Positions 23,742 through 33,902 of a DNA stretch of 64,000 bases are shown here, in pieces (position 1 is the first letter of the stretch; every line of letters begins with the position of its first letter). The DNA is taken from contig OX344752.2 in NCBI GenBank assembly GCA_947034885.2, positions 9,796,001 through 9,860,000 on the forward strand, given 5' to 3'. This DNA is from Thuidium tamariscinum. Taxonomy: Eukaryota > Streptophyta > Bryopsida > Hypnales > Thuidiaceae. The position numbers and the translations under genes are program-made. The notes below the pieces were generated by a model. That model saw only the letters and a list, made by a program, of their open reading frames with translations. It searched no databases and was not told the origin of the DNA.

Positions 23742-24292
23742 TGTGGCAACCTAGAATTCACCTAAGCAGGTTCTTAAGCAAAATACGGGAAGAGGGATCT
23801 ATTCAATCCCCATTTTTTTTGTTGTTTTCTTAGTTTTTACGCATAATTGGGACCAAGACCGGAAACCGGAAAACCCTAGACCGTAAACCAGAAACTACGT
23901 TAAGGGACAGCGTATGAAATCCCGGATTCCGCCCACCTAGCGACCGAGACCGGATAGGTAATGAGTGGCTACCGAGTCTAGAGATCGTCGGGATCTCTCC
24001 CACGTGACCAGACTGGTTTAAACCTAATGGTCAGTAATTAATGCCGGGGGAAAAAGTATAAGACTAGGGAAGCAGGGCCAGGTCCTGCCACTTTCTTGCA
24101 CGCAGTTCGAGAAAGGGTTTCCGGCCAGAGATAGAGTATTCGGTCTACAGACAGAGAGAAGGGATAAATAAACTGTCAATCCGGTCTGTCACATAGTTGA
24201 GCGAGTAGCACTACGCTAGCCGGCAGGTTCTTGAGCGCGGGAGGTTTAGTTAAGTTGGACCGCGCCTAGATTGTGTAGGCGTCAAGTGAGAG

Positions 24293-25131
24293 ATGGCAGA
24301 AGAGGTGTAGGAAGGAAGGATTCTAGCCTTCCGGAATGTGAATCCGGTCGTGCCAACTGACGCACAAGACAAGAGGGAGCTGGAGGAAGACCTCAGGCAG
24401 ATGGGCTGCGAGGGGTTCATGGCTCATCCCTGGAACCTGAAGGATGAGGCGATGGTGGAGGAGCTACTGGCCGGCCAGACCAACGAGTGGAAAGGGACGG
24501 TCCGAGCGCTACCAAAGGAGTGGAGTGCGGCGATGTGGCGCAAGGTGTACGCCTTCGAGCAAGGAGGAGATGCGATGGGCACCCGAACGGACAAATTCCA
24601 CCAAGGGAAGTTCCGCAGGCCCACCAACCCGAAGGACGGCTTTACGGTAGCAGAGTGTGTGTCTGCTAGACACAAGAGGCTACTGCGGTTCATGATGGCG
24701 ATCTTGAACCCGGATAGACCTAGTAGGATTACGGTCACCGTAGCCAACACCGTCTTTGGTGCACTGTCGGGAGACAGGAAGATAGATTGGGGTTAGTTAT
24801 GAGGGACCGGATGGACCGAATGGTGAAAGGAATTGGGAAATCTAAACCCTCTCCCATTTCACCATTCCTGTTTCATCTGTATCATTCGTTAGACCTCTTG
24901 AGAGAGAAGGAGATGGAAGCTTACGAGGTAGGGGCTGCATTGATAGAGTATGAGATTGCAGACCCGGAAGCTGAAAATGACCAGGATGAGGAGGACTCCG
25001 AGGATGAGAGTCAGGAGGGGCATCAAGGAGGCACACAGGAGGTAGATGAGGTTCCAGAGGTAGGAAGAGAGGATCCACCTCTAGAAACCCCTGTAGTAGC
25101 CGGGGAAGCCCAGAGGTTAGATCCGGTCTAG
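24293..25131 (+). pseudogene. Element ORF1, right copy, broken
   Basis: Same protein as 3397-4236, about two breaks; otherwise almost identical. Family not firmly recognised (see the left copy). Confidence 0.6.
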
Positions 25132-25254
25132 GAACAGGATCCCTTGCTAAGGATCCTGCGAGACCTGGAGGATTTCAGAAAGCACCACCTAGAGGAGAGA
25201 GGGTTATTGCGGGCCATAAGCTAAGCCTTAGGCTCTATTCCCCCCTCCAAGATC

Positions 25255-26388
25255 ATGGAGGTGTTGGGAGAATTGATTCAGGAGGCTCATGATAGTCGGG
25301 ACAGAGAGGAGGTACTCCGACTAACAAATCAAGTCTCAGCCCTGAGGAGGGAGCTCCATCACACTCAAGAGGAGCTGGATGAAGAGAGACGCCTCACCAC
25401 GCAAGCCCGAAACACACTCGGAGAAATCCGAGAGTTCATCACGCATCCGGGTGAAGTCGTCAACAAAGCCATGCTTTTCGACAGGAAGGTCTTGGAAGCA
25501 GGCAAGATGGTGGGTCCTCAAATGCTTACAGCTCTGGTGGCCTACAACAAGAAAATGGAGGCAGCGCTGGAGAAGTGGCGGTCAGTAGTCACGGAGGTCC
25601 AAGCTAGTTCTGCTCCGGTCTCAGGACCGGAAGAGCCAAAGATGGAGGAGGAGCAACCGAAGGATCAGCCACCACCAGCAGCTGTCGAGGTAGAAGTCGG
25701 CATATCTGAACCAGCGAAGGAAGAGGGAACCAGGACCGACGCAGTGGAGGAGGAACCTGTCCCACCGGCCCGGATTGAAGAGCCCAGGGTTTCTCAACCC
25801 GAGAAGACCAAGGAGCCGGAACCCGAGCCGATTGTGTTGAGGGAGATAATCCGGGGAACTACACCACCAAGGGAGAAGACCAAGTTCATCACCTTGTTGG
25901 ATGATTCTCCAAGCAAGTCATCACCCACGGTCATCACACAACCAAAGACCGGAGGGGAAGCGAAGGCAACGGTGCAGGTCCGCTCTATACTGAAGACCGG
26001 ATCTGGATCCGGGTCACCTAGCAAGGGACCAGCCCGGACTGCCGAGAAAGTGGGAGAGCAGACCCCGCAAAGCAAGATAGTGCACCACCCGCCCATCACC
26101 AGATTCAAGAAGAAGACCGCGGAGACATCCAAGGTGAAGCGGAAGGCCCGGGATGAAGAGGAAGAAGAGTCAGATGAGGAAGATGAGGACTCGGAGGAAA
26201 AGACCGACTCCGGTGATGAGTCGGAACAGTACTCAGATGCGGACCAGGCATTGGCAGAAACCACGAAGACCAGGGCCAGGGCGCGGGGTAAGACCAAACC
26301 GAAACCCAAGCCCATCAAGATGTACCGGTCTCCGAAGAAGCAGCCAGCCCGGAAAGGTGCGTCGCCTCTCAAGAAGGCGAGGAAATAG
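25255..26388 (+). CDS. Element ORF2, right copy
   Basis: A 377-residue frame matching 2140-3273 almost residue for residue (I noticed one Ile/Val difference): N-terminal coiled coil, disordered middle, acidic run, basic tail. It appears whole. Function unknown. Confidence 0.6.
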   Translation: MEVLGELIQEAHDSRDREEVLRLTNQVSALRRELHHTQEELDEERRLTTQARNTLGEIREFITHPGEVVNKAMLFDRKVLEAGKMVGPQMLTALVAYNKKMEAALEKWRSVVTEVQASSAPVSGPEEPKMEEEQPKDQPPPAAVEVEVGISEPAKEEGTRTDAVEEEPVPPARIEEPRVSQPEKTKEPEPEPIVLREIIRGTTPPREKTKFITLLDDSPSKSSPTVITQPKTGGEAKATVQVRSILKTGSGSGSPSKGPARTAEKVGEQTPQSKIVHHPPITRFKKKTAETSKVKRKARDEEEEESDEEDEDSEEKTDSGDESEQYSDADQALAETTKTRARARGKTKPKPKPIKMYRSPKKQPARKGASPLKKARK

Positions 26389-27773
26389 GGGGCATTAATT
26401 ACAGGTAGATAGGAAGGCGGCTAAACCAAGTTATATTTAGGTTAGGAATTTTTGAACTTAGACCGGATCCAGATATGTAGGATCTGTGATCCTATTTTGT
26501 TGGTATTTTTGTAGTTTTGTGGAAGTCAACCTGCCCAAGTTGTAGAGGAATATGATGTGGCATTCTTGGCGGCTGGTGTTGATTCCATTTGCACTTTTAG
26601 GTTTTCTTGCAGTTTAGTATTTAAACCCGGTTCGTAATTGAATCCGGGCGCGCATTATGTTATCTTACTTTCACAAGTTTTTGTGTTGCAAATACAAGTC
26701 AGAACCTTTCTGATTCACTCTGAAGTGGACTGTGTGCATGGGACCTTGTCAAAGTCTTATGGTGATGGTTAGGATTGCAACCTTGTGTGGATAAGTGTGT
26801 GCCCGGATGTTCAGTTTATCCGGTCTCTAGACTTAAAGTGAATTCGGTTTTGATAGGGAATTTGTGTAGGATCCCACAGTGCTTTCTGGAACAGGTCTAG
26901 GGAGTATTTGACAAAGATAGACACTTGTAGAGTCTGGGTTTGAGATCGGGAGCGTCCGGCCAAATGCCAACTGAATGGTGATCCGGTCTCTGTAGAAGAA
27001 AGAAGGACTAAGTGAGGAAATTCAGCTCTCTTGCATAAGCTACCGCCCTTATTCTACCAGGGATTAGACTAACTGGTTATTCCGTCGTTGTAGTCTTTGT
27101 TAGGATTAGGCAGGAGTGCTTGCGTGACCTGCTGGGTCGGATTAGTCCCGGTCCAGTTGTGAGGTATTCCGGTCTGTTTGCAGTAGTAGTTTCTTTTTAC
27201 TTATAAGTGGAACTTCTGACACTTTAAAACTTGAAGGGTAGGGGTAAGCTTCCTTCCTAAACGCCCAAACAAGCAGATCCCTCTTGTTATCGAGGTAAAA
27301 CTTACACTTGGTTACTATACTAGGGATTGGACCAGCTACTAGTATCCGGTCTTTAGTCCCATATCTAGTAAGCGTAAGCATCAAGGTGGTGAACATACGG
27401 GTATAGATAGATAGACTTAGTTTGGAAGGATAAAGGATTGATCTGGTAATCAGGTCCAAGGAAATCTTAGGAACGTTGGAGACCCAGACCGGATCAGTCT
27501 TTTGCTTGGGTTTTGTTGTGATAACCACTAACGTATTCCGGTCTTTCGTCAACTTTCGACCAAATCTCTTGGGAACGATACACGAGTCACTTTAAGGCTA
27601 ATTTAGTGCATTCTAAAGCCTTAGAGAAGGAATTGTGCTTTCCTGTGCTACGACAGCTAGACATCGACAAGGGTTTGCTAAAGAAACTTTAATTTGGCCA
27701 CGTTTCCTTTGAGTTCTAGTTTCCCATCTAGATGCATTTCTGTGGCTACAAGGAAGCTTGAGCCCAAAGCAAC

Positions 27774-28050
27774 TAAGGTAGGTACACCTAAAAGCGCCAC
27801 TTTTTCATACTGAGCCTAGTTCCTGATATTAATGAGTTCAAATTTTTATGTAGTCTTGTTGGCAAGTAAAAGCATGTTCCAACGCACCAAAGAACGCAGG
27901 ATTTGGATACTATATGCAAAAGTTATTAACAGTCAAAGTCTGTTTCTGAAAGCGCCATCTACAGTCTGTGAACATGACTGATTTCAAAAATGTATGTGCA
28001 CTGTAGATGGCGCTTTTAGGAACAGGGCGCTTTTGGGTGTACCCACCTTA
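27774..28050. mobile_element. MITE with TAAGGTRGGTACACC inverted ends
   Basis: Left end TAAGGTAGGTACACCTAAAA and right end, read inward, TAAGGTGGGTACACCCAAAA, about 25 bp of inverted repeat running into GCGCC. The outer TA could be the target duplication, as in Tc1/mariner-type elements. A diverged piece is at 5604-5668. Confidence 0.7.
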
Positions 28051-28361
28051 CTATGACAAGCACGGAGGTGACAATGTGCCCTCGACCAGATTGCCCCAAT
28101 TCTACTCTTCACATTGCGAAGTCAGGAGCCAAGTACCACTGCATTGGATGCTGGCGTCAATTTACACAATTCAAGCATAGTGGAAAATTCTGAGTTGTAC
28201 AACAGAAGCCGCCACCGAAACGTTGGCTGCGTAAATATTCACCAGAGTGATTGCATGGTCCGCCACCAAAACTCGTCGATATGAAACTCACAATTCCTCT
28301 CCGTTTAAGCCCTACAAGGAGGGAACCCTCGACGCCACCACCATAGTATTCAATTGCAGCA

Positions 28362-28937
28362 GTGCATACCGATTCATTTCTAGTCGCTTCAATTGCGATG
28401 AAGAATGATGATTCATATACTATGATATCGGTTTCGGCAACTTCATCTAAAGACAAAGAAGATGATGATATTTCAACGGCTCGATACGATGGAGCGACTC
28501 ACCCTTCATCTGCATATTCCCCATATGCCACAGGGCCAAGTAGCAAATTCAGGTCTCCATCATCTCCGGACATCAACGAATTCCCAGCTTGGTACTCCGG
28601 AGCGACTTGTCCTACAGACACGATGTTTTCATACATTGCGGATTCCTGATATGTGGTAGGGCTCGGGCCAAGCAGAAAATCGAGGTCCCTGTCAATTGCA
28701 ACTCCGGCCATGGGCCCGAACGTCAATTATCCGCAGTTTGGTTTCTCACCACCCACGACGATCACCGTCCGTGACAAGGATTGTGAAAGTAACGGAAGTT
28801 CTCTGGATCCGAGTGAGGTGATTCCGGCTGGGTCAAGCATTATTCGAGCTCTGAAGCTCATACATGGAAGGAGGAAGTTCACAGTGTGTTGCGGAAGATC
28901 GATTGGAATAAGAAATGGCGTGATGATATGCGTGTGA
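28362..28937 (+). pseudogene. Unrecognised ORF with one in-frame TGA
   Basis: One frame runs from 28362 to 28937 with a single TGA at about 28647-28649. The product is Ser/Pro/Thr-rich and low complexity, without a domain I know. The local base composition is more gene-like than its surroundings. It could be a decayed host or transposon gene, or chance. Confidence 0.25.
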
Positions 28938-30636
28938 CGAATGAACTAAGTGTCTCAGACTCATGAAAAGCATGGCGCACTTTGCTTGCTAGCTTTTAAT
29001 TCGACAGAAAAAGCCTTGTTACCTTAACTTGGAGGGTCTTCCATTTTCGAGGTCAGCGGGTACTTCTGATCGATCAGTCGGCCATTCATCTCGTGCACGT
29101 ATGTTGTATGCATAACTATATTATTATCTTGTTGGCACACCAGATTCAATTTTGTTCCTGGGTGGGTTTGTATATGCCCCGATATTCGCTTCCTTGTGCA
29201 AATACCAGAAGATATACAACTTGAGTAATAATGTAATAGGGTTAACTAGGTGATACATTCATGAACTCATAGATTGTGTGAAGATGGATCATGTAAGATA
29301 TATAGAAGCAAGGTGCATTCCTCTTGATTAGTGGTCACAGTTCCAATTGGAGTTGCATGTTGAGGGTTGCATGTCCAACCGGGGCTTTTTTTTCCGATTG
29401 CTTTCTTTTCATTATTTATGAAGTGGCACAGTGGTTACATGGCATATGTTACACTGGTGCTTCAAATTTCAACATTCATTCACATATTGGGTTGGATATA
29501 TCACATTCGTTGTACGTAGCATATATCCATAATTCTATTTTCATCTATAATCTAGCAATTTTATCTAAGAATTTTTTTTTAATTCAAAGTTTTTCTAGCA
29601 AAAAACTTCACACTTTGTTTCCAATTTTTAGCCCAATAGTTTTTCTCTAATGCAATCTGGTACTTTGAAAGAAGAAAGAAAAACCTTGCGTCCAATACTA
29701 TGATAGTCGTTAATTGAATTGGTGCAAATCGTGCAATTCTGGATCCCAGTTCTAAAACTGTAACAGTTCTATGAAAAACTCTAAAAATTAGGGTTGACAA
29801 CCCCGAAATGTCCAAGAGGTTCACAACACCACTTGGTGCGCTGATCACCATATTCTTTTAAATGACAGAATTCAAATAAAATTGGCACTTCTCCGGATGC
29901 CATGTGACCTCAGATCTAAACTTTTAAGAGTTTCAGTGTGCATTATTTAAGATCAATTTCATTAAATTGGTGATATTTTAGAAGCCACAAATTGTGACAA
30001 ATATTTTTACAAAGGTCTTATTTCACGCTACAGATGAGGACAAGTATAGATTTTGGGTTTAAGCCTAAACCAAACCAAAGTAACAGAATTTTGTCAATTA
30101 GTCCAAAAACATGAAGGCAGACATTTTGCGTTTGATGGATGGTAGAAAGAATCTTTCTAAGTAAGGTAGAAGTGCAACTATTCATCCTTTTGTGTGAAAA
30201 AGGGAGATCTTTTACAGGAATTTAACTTCCAATGAGCACTCTTTGATTTTTATAAATCAATGATTCCCATGATATCAAAATGGATGACATTAGAGGGAAT
30301 TTGAGGCCTCCAAAGGGCTGTTTGGGGGTTGTTCCTCGAAACTATTCCCGTAACTACTAGCCGTTGACAAGCTAGCATTTATCCAAAAAATTAAAAAAAT
30401 TAAAAATTGGGGGGGTCCAGAAATATGAAAAAAAGACCCAAAAAAAATTTTAAAAAAAATTAATGATGTGGCACTCTCTTGACCACATAAGATTCCTGTT
30501 CACGTAGCAAAAACTATGTTCCTGCAATCCGGGAACTCATATTCTTCCAATGGCCTCAAAAATCCCCTAATATTTCCACAGTCCCTACTGCATTCCATTA
30601 GGATTAACAAAATTGACGTCAGCCACAGTTTTGGCA
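28938..30636. other. AT-rich intergenic DNA
   Basis: No supported gene. TAAGGTAGAAGTGC near 30161 resembles the end motif of the 44538 MITE but no partner end was found. The giant hAT element starts at its right edge. Confidence 0.5.
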
Positions 30637-30644
30637 CTCTGAAA
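30637..30644. repeat. 8-bp target duplication (ctctgaaa), left side of the giant hAT element
   Basis: Identical to 52855-52862. The 8-bp length is diagnostic of the hAT superfamily. Confidence 0.93.
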
Positions 30645-31027
30645 CAGGGTTGTGCGGACTCTACGTCTTTTGGGAAATTACGCCCAAAATCCGGACGTCC
30701 GGACGCAGCGGGCCGCAGCGGACGTGCGGATGGCCAAATTACCGTAGCGGACGGTGTTTTTCCCAGCGGACGGGCTATCGGACGTTAAATACGGGGAAGC
30801 GGGACGGTCGGGGGGCCATTGAATTTGCACGGACGGCGGGCAGACGGGGTATATTGTGGCGGACGGCAGGAATTTTGGCGGATGGGAGGACTGACAGGCG
30901 GACGCGATGGCGGACGGGAGGACGGCGTGGCGGACGGGACGGCGGAATGGGCGGACGGGCGGGCCTTTGGCGGACGGGATGGCGAACGGGGCGAGGGAAT
31001 GGGCGGATGGCGGACGGCTTTAGACGG
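30645..31027. repeat. Left subterminal CGGAC-rich island
   Basis: A very GC-rich 380 bases in an AT-rich region, made of many irregularly spaced CGGAC/GTCCG motifs, mostly GGCGGACGG. It starts with the terminal repeat itself. Likely transposase-binding subterminal repeats. Open frames here are repeat translations, not genes. Confidence 0.85.
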
Positions 31028-31145
31028 ACCCCTTTTTATTTTTCAACCCTCGACCTCGGGTCTTAGGGGGGTTCATAGTGTTCTTTAACATTCACATATT
31101 TATTGGGATTCAGGTTCGTGTACCTACAACGTCCTAAGGGAATAT

Positions 31146-32102
31146 TTAACCCCTAAATGTACTTGACTATGTTTTGCCAAAAACACTTCAAAACTGCCAC
31201 TTCTAGTACAACAGCAAAATCTTTTTTTTAAAACATTTTAAGACAAATGTAACCGTAGGATCTTATAGTAAACTTGTTTGAGAATATGTGGAAAAAATTT
31301 CAGAAATTTCCACCGTATAGATTGCAAGATAATAGTGTTTGAATTGTCAAAAATGCTTTTTTTGTCCCTGCGAAAATCCGGGCAGCTGCACTTCAGTAGT
31401 TCACTTTTGTATGAAAAAAAGTCCAAAATGGTTGTTACTCTTTTGATTCATTCTTTTAGTCAAGTAAGCTACATGCCTAAAAAATTTCAAATCATTTGGA
31501 GTTCTACAACATGTAGAAAACAATTAGTAAGTAGAAAGAGGTAGAAAATGAATCAAAATATTAAAATAATAATAATTAATTTTTGAAATTGAAAATTTCC
31601 AATCCCAATGGTTGTAATGTTGTAATAGACAATCTTCACCTAATGTGTTTATTCTTTTTCAAAAATATTAAAAATTGAGTAAAATAATGGACTTCAAAGT
31701 TTATTTTGGAGTAGAGATTCCATAACTTCCCACAAACTACCTTCAAACTAAAACTCCCATAACTTTCATTTCACAAATCAAAATGGAATAATTAAAAGCT
31801 TTCTAAGTAGATAAAAATCTAAAGAATGAATTTCAAATTTCAAATTTCAAATTTTTGAAAAAGTGATTTTTGAAGAAGTTTTCAGCTGCCCGGGTTGCCC
31901 GCCGAGCAAAAAAAATCACATATCATGCAATAACTTTTTATTTATGTTGTCAAAAGTTATGAAAATTGTTGGGCCTTAAAGCTACTCCTCGAACACACGT
32001 TGTATGAGAATTTCAAAGAAAAAAAATAAAAACTCCATTCTTAGTGAGCTGCCCAAAATTGCTATGTTGCCAAAAAACGCAGTTTGGGCGTTTAGGGGTT
32101 AA
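31146..32102 (+). mobile_element. TTAA element inside the giant hAT (C)
   Basis: TTAA (31146-31149) then CCCCTAAATG; right end GTTTAGGGG then TTAA (32099-32102). 949-bp interior, same order of segments as 54444-55357. Confidence 0.8.
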
Positions 32103-32239
32103 ACATTTCAATGTTTCTTTAGGTTCCCATTCATGAACCTACAACCCCTTAACCACACATTTAAACATTTCAATATTGAAATTGAATTAGGATTTGTGAA
32201 CCTACAACCCCTTAGGTTTTAGGCAAATATTTATACATT

Positions 32240-33186
32240 TTAACCCCTAAAGGACCAACATGCGTTTTTTGGCCGTATAGAAATTTTGGGCAAGTACTTG
32301 TGATTGGAAATTTGAATATTTTGGGCTGAAATTTTAATAGAAGGTAGGGCGAGGAATATTTTCATGTGTATCAAATTTCATGACATTTGGAAATATGACT
32401 CAAAAGTTATGGCCTAATATGTTGCTTTTTTTGGTAAGTGGGCAGTTCGGGTCTTCGGGACTTCGGGCAGATCAGAAAAAATCACTTTTTTAAAAAATGA
32501 AAATTTTAAACTGGTTTTCTACATGTATATATAAGTGGAAAGCTTTGAATCATTCCATTTCAATCAAAGAGTCAAAAGTTATGAGTTTTTTTTGTTTGCG
32601 GGCAGTAATGGATTCTCCACTATCAAAGAAACTTTGAAGTTGTTTATTTCACTCAATTTTCAATATTTTTGTAAAAAAATAAAACCCTAGGATGTAGATT
32701 GATTATTACAACATTACAACCATTGGGATTGTCATTTTCTAATTCTATAATTAAATTCTTAACAATTTAGTATTATGAATCATTCTATACTTCTTTTTAC
32801 TTACTATTTTTTTCCTATATGTTGTACAATTCCAAATGACATGAAATTTTTTGAGCATATCTCCATCTTGTTTAGGAAACTGAATTCAAAGAGGCACCAC
32901 CATTTTCAACATTTTTTCCTTGAGAAGTGAGCTTGTGAAGTATAGCTGCCCAATTCTTTGCAGGACTGAAAAAATGGTTTAAGGGAATTTGAATGCTTAT
33001 ATCTTTTGATCCACATGGTGGAATTTTCTGAAATTTTTACCACATGTTTTGTAGACACTATACTACAAGATCCTATGGTTACATGTATCAAAAAATGTTT
33101 TTATCAAGGAAATTGGTAGTTGTACTAGAAATGGTAGTTTTCGAGCGTTTTTGGGGAATACATAGTCATGGAACTTTAGGGGTTTA
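32240..33186 (-). mobile_element. TTAA element, opposite orientation (D)
   Basis: TTAA (32240-32243) then CCCCTAAAGGACC; right end AACTTTAGGGG then TTTA (33183-33186, one base off TTAA). The body is the reverse complement of the family, so C and D form an inverted pair about 140 bp apart downstream of the transposase gene. Confidence 0.75.
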
Positions 33187-33404
33187 GGTTTTCTTCGATT
33201 CCCATTCGTGAAACTACAATCCCTTAAGCGCACATTTAAACATTCATATTGCATTTGATGTCCAATACTCCGATTTAGCAAAGATGTTGTACCATTCATA
33301 AAAGACAAAAACAAACCTTGTTTATTAAAGTCTTCCTCAACAACAAATGGTAATCACCTACTCTTGGTATATATGAGCATCTAAAGCCCTAAGCTTACAT
33401 CCCT

Positions 33405-33902
33405 TCAATTAGAAGGACAATAATCATCATCTCCTTTCACCTCTGCCCCACTACTCTCGCATCCTCGTCTGTATCCTACGTCTTCATCGCTCGATGTGTT
33501 CTCCATACCATCTGATGAAGATCCTGCACCTTCTACTTGTTTACTTCTCTTTGCTTTCCTTCGCTTGATTGGCTTCTTGTATTCCTCTTTTACTTTCAAT
33601 ATGGCTTTGCTCATTTCTTCCCTAGAATTTAGACACGCGACCGGTTTCATTTTCCTCTTCGCAACAGGTAGGCATGTATAAAGGGGGGTTCTACCTGCAT
33701 TCAATTTCTTCACTGGTGAAACCGCGAAAGGCTGTATAGGTCTTTTTTTATTACCTTCATTGCCTACTTTGACCTCTAATTTCACTGCCTGGGGACATCC
33801 ATGAACGATTATGTTTGTGGCCCTCGAAGATTGCGGTGGAGAGGTTGCTGATTTCAGATTGCATCGTGGCGGTGCGGTGTGCAAAGCTAAATTACGTTTC
33901 AT
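33405..33902 (-). CDS. Basic/acidic tail ORF following the hAT transposase
   Basis: 165 residues in the same frame as the transposase and beginning with the codon right after its TAG stop. It has a basic KKPIKRRKAKRSK stretch (possible nuclear localisation signal) and an acidic Ser/Asp-rich end. Most simply the C-terminus of a once longer transposase. Confidence 0.5.
   Translation of the reverse strand: MKRNLALHTAPPRCNLKSATSPPQSSRATNIIVHGCPQAVKLEVKVGNEGNKKRPIQPFAVSPVKKLNAGRTPLYTCLPVAKRKMKPVACLNSREEMSKAILKVKEEYKKPIKRRKAKRSKQVEGAGSSSDGMENTSSDEDVGYRRGCESSGAEVKGDDDYCPSN

Larger units (their letters stand above)
23742..27655 (+). mobile_element. LTR-type element, 3.9 kb, right copy
   Basis: Starts TGTGGCAACC and ends GTGCTACGACA; preceded by ggagc (23737-23741) and followed by gctag (27656-27660). 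It is the near-identical inverted partner of 873-4787. A TATA-like box (24057-24062) precedes the two ORFs. An AGACCGGA/TCCGGTCT motif recurs about fifteen times along it. ORF2 looks whole here; ORF1 is broken, with about two breaks. Probably a solo LTR or non-autonomous relative, and young by its similarity to the other copy. Confidence 0.8.

Noticed and set aside
873-27655. The two 3.9-kb copies as terminal inverted repeats of one 26.8-kb transposon
   Set aside because: Each copy has its own TG..CA ends and 5-bp flanks, and a CACTA gene is split at one of them; two insertions plus inversion explain all of this.
873-27655. The two copies as the paired LTRs of one retrotransposon
   Set aside because: They face opposite directions and nothing between them looks like gag-pol.
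30650-31088. Gly/Arg-rich frames in the left hAT end
   Set aside because: They translate the CGGAC repeat in several frames; likewise at 41274-41713, 44902-45330 and 48165-48523.
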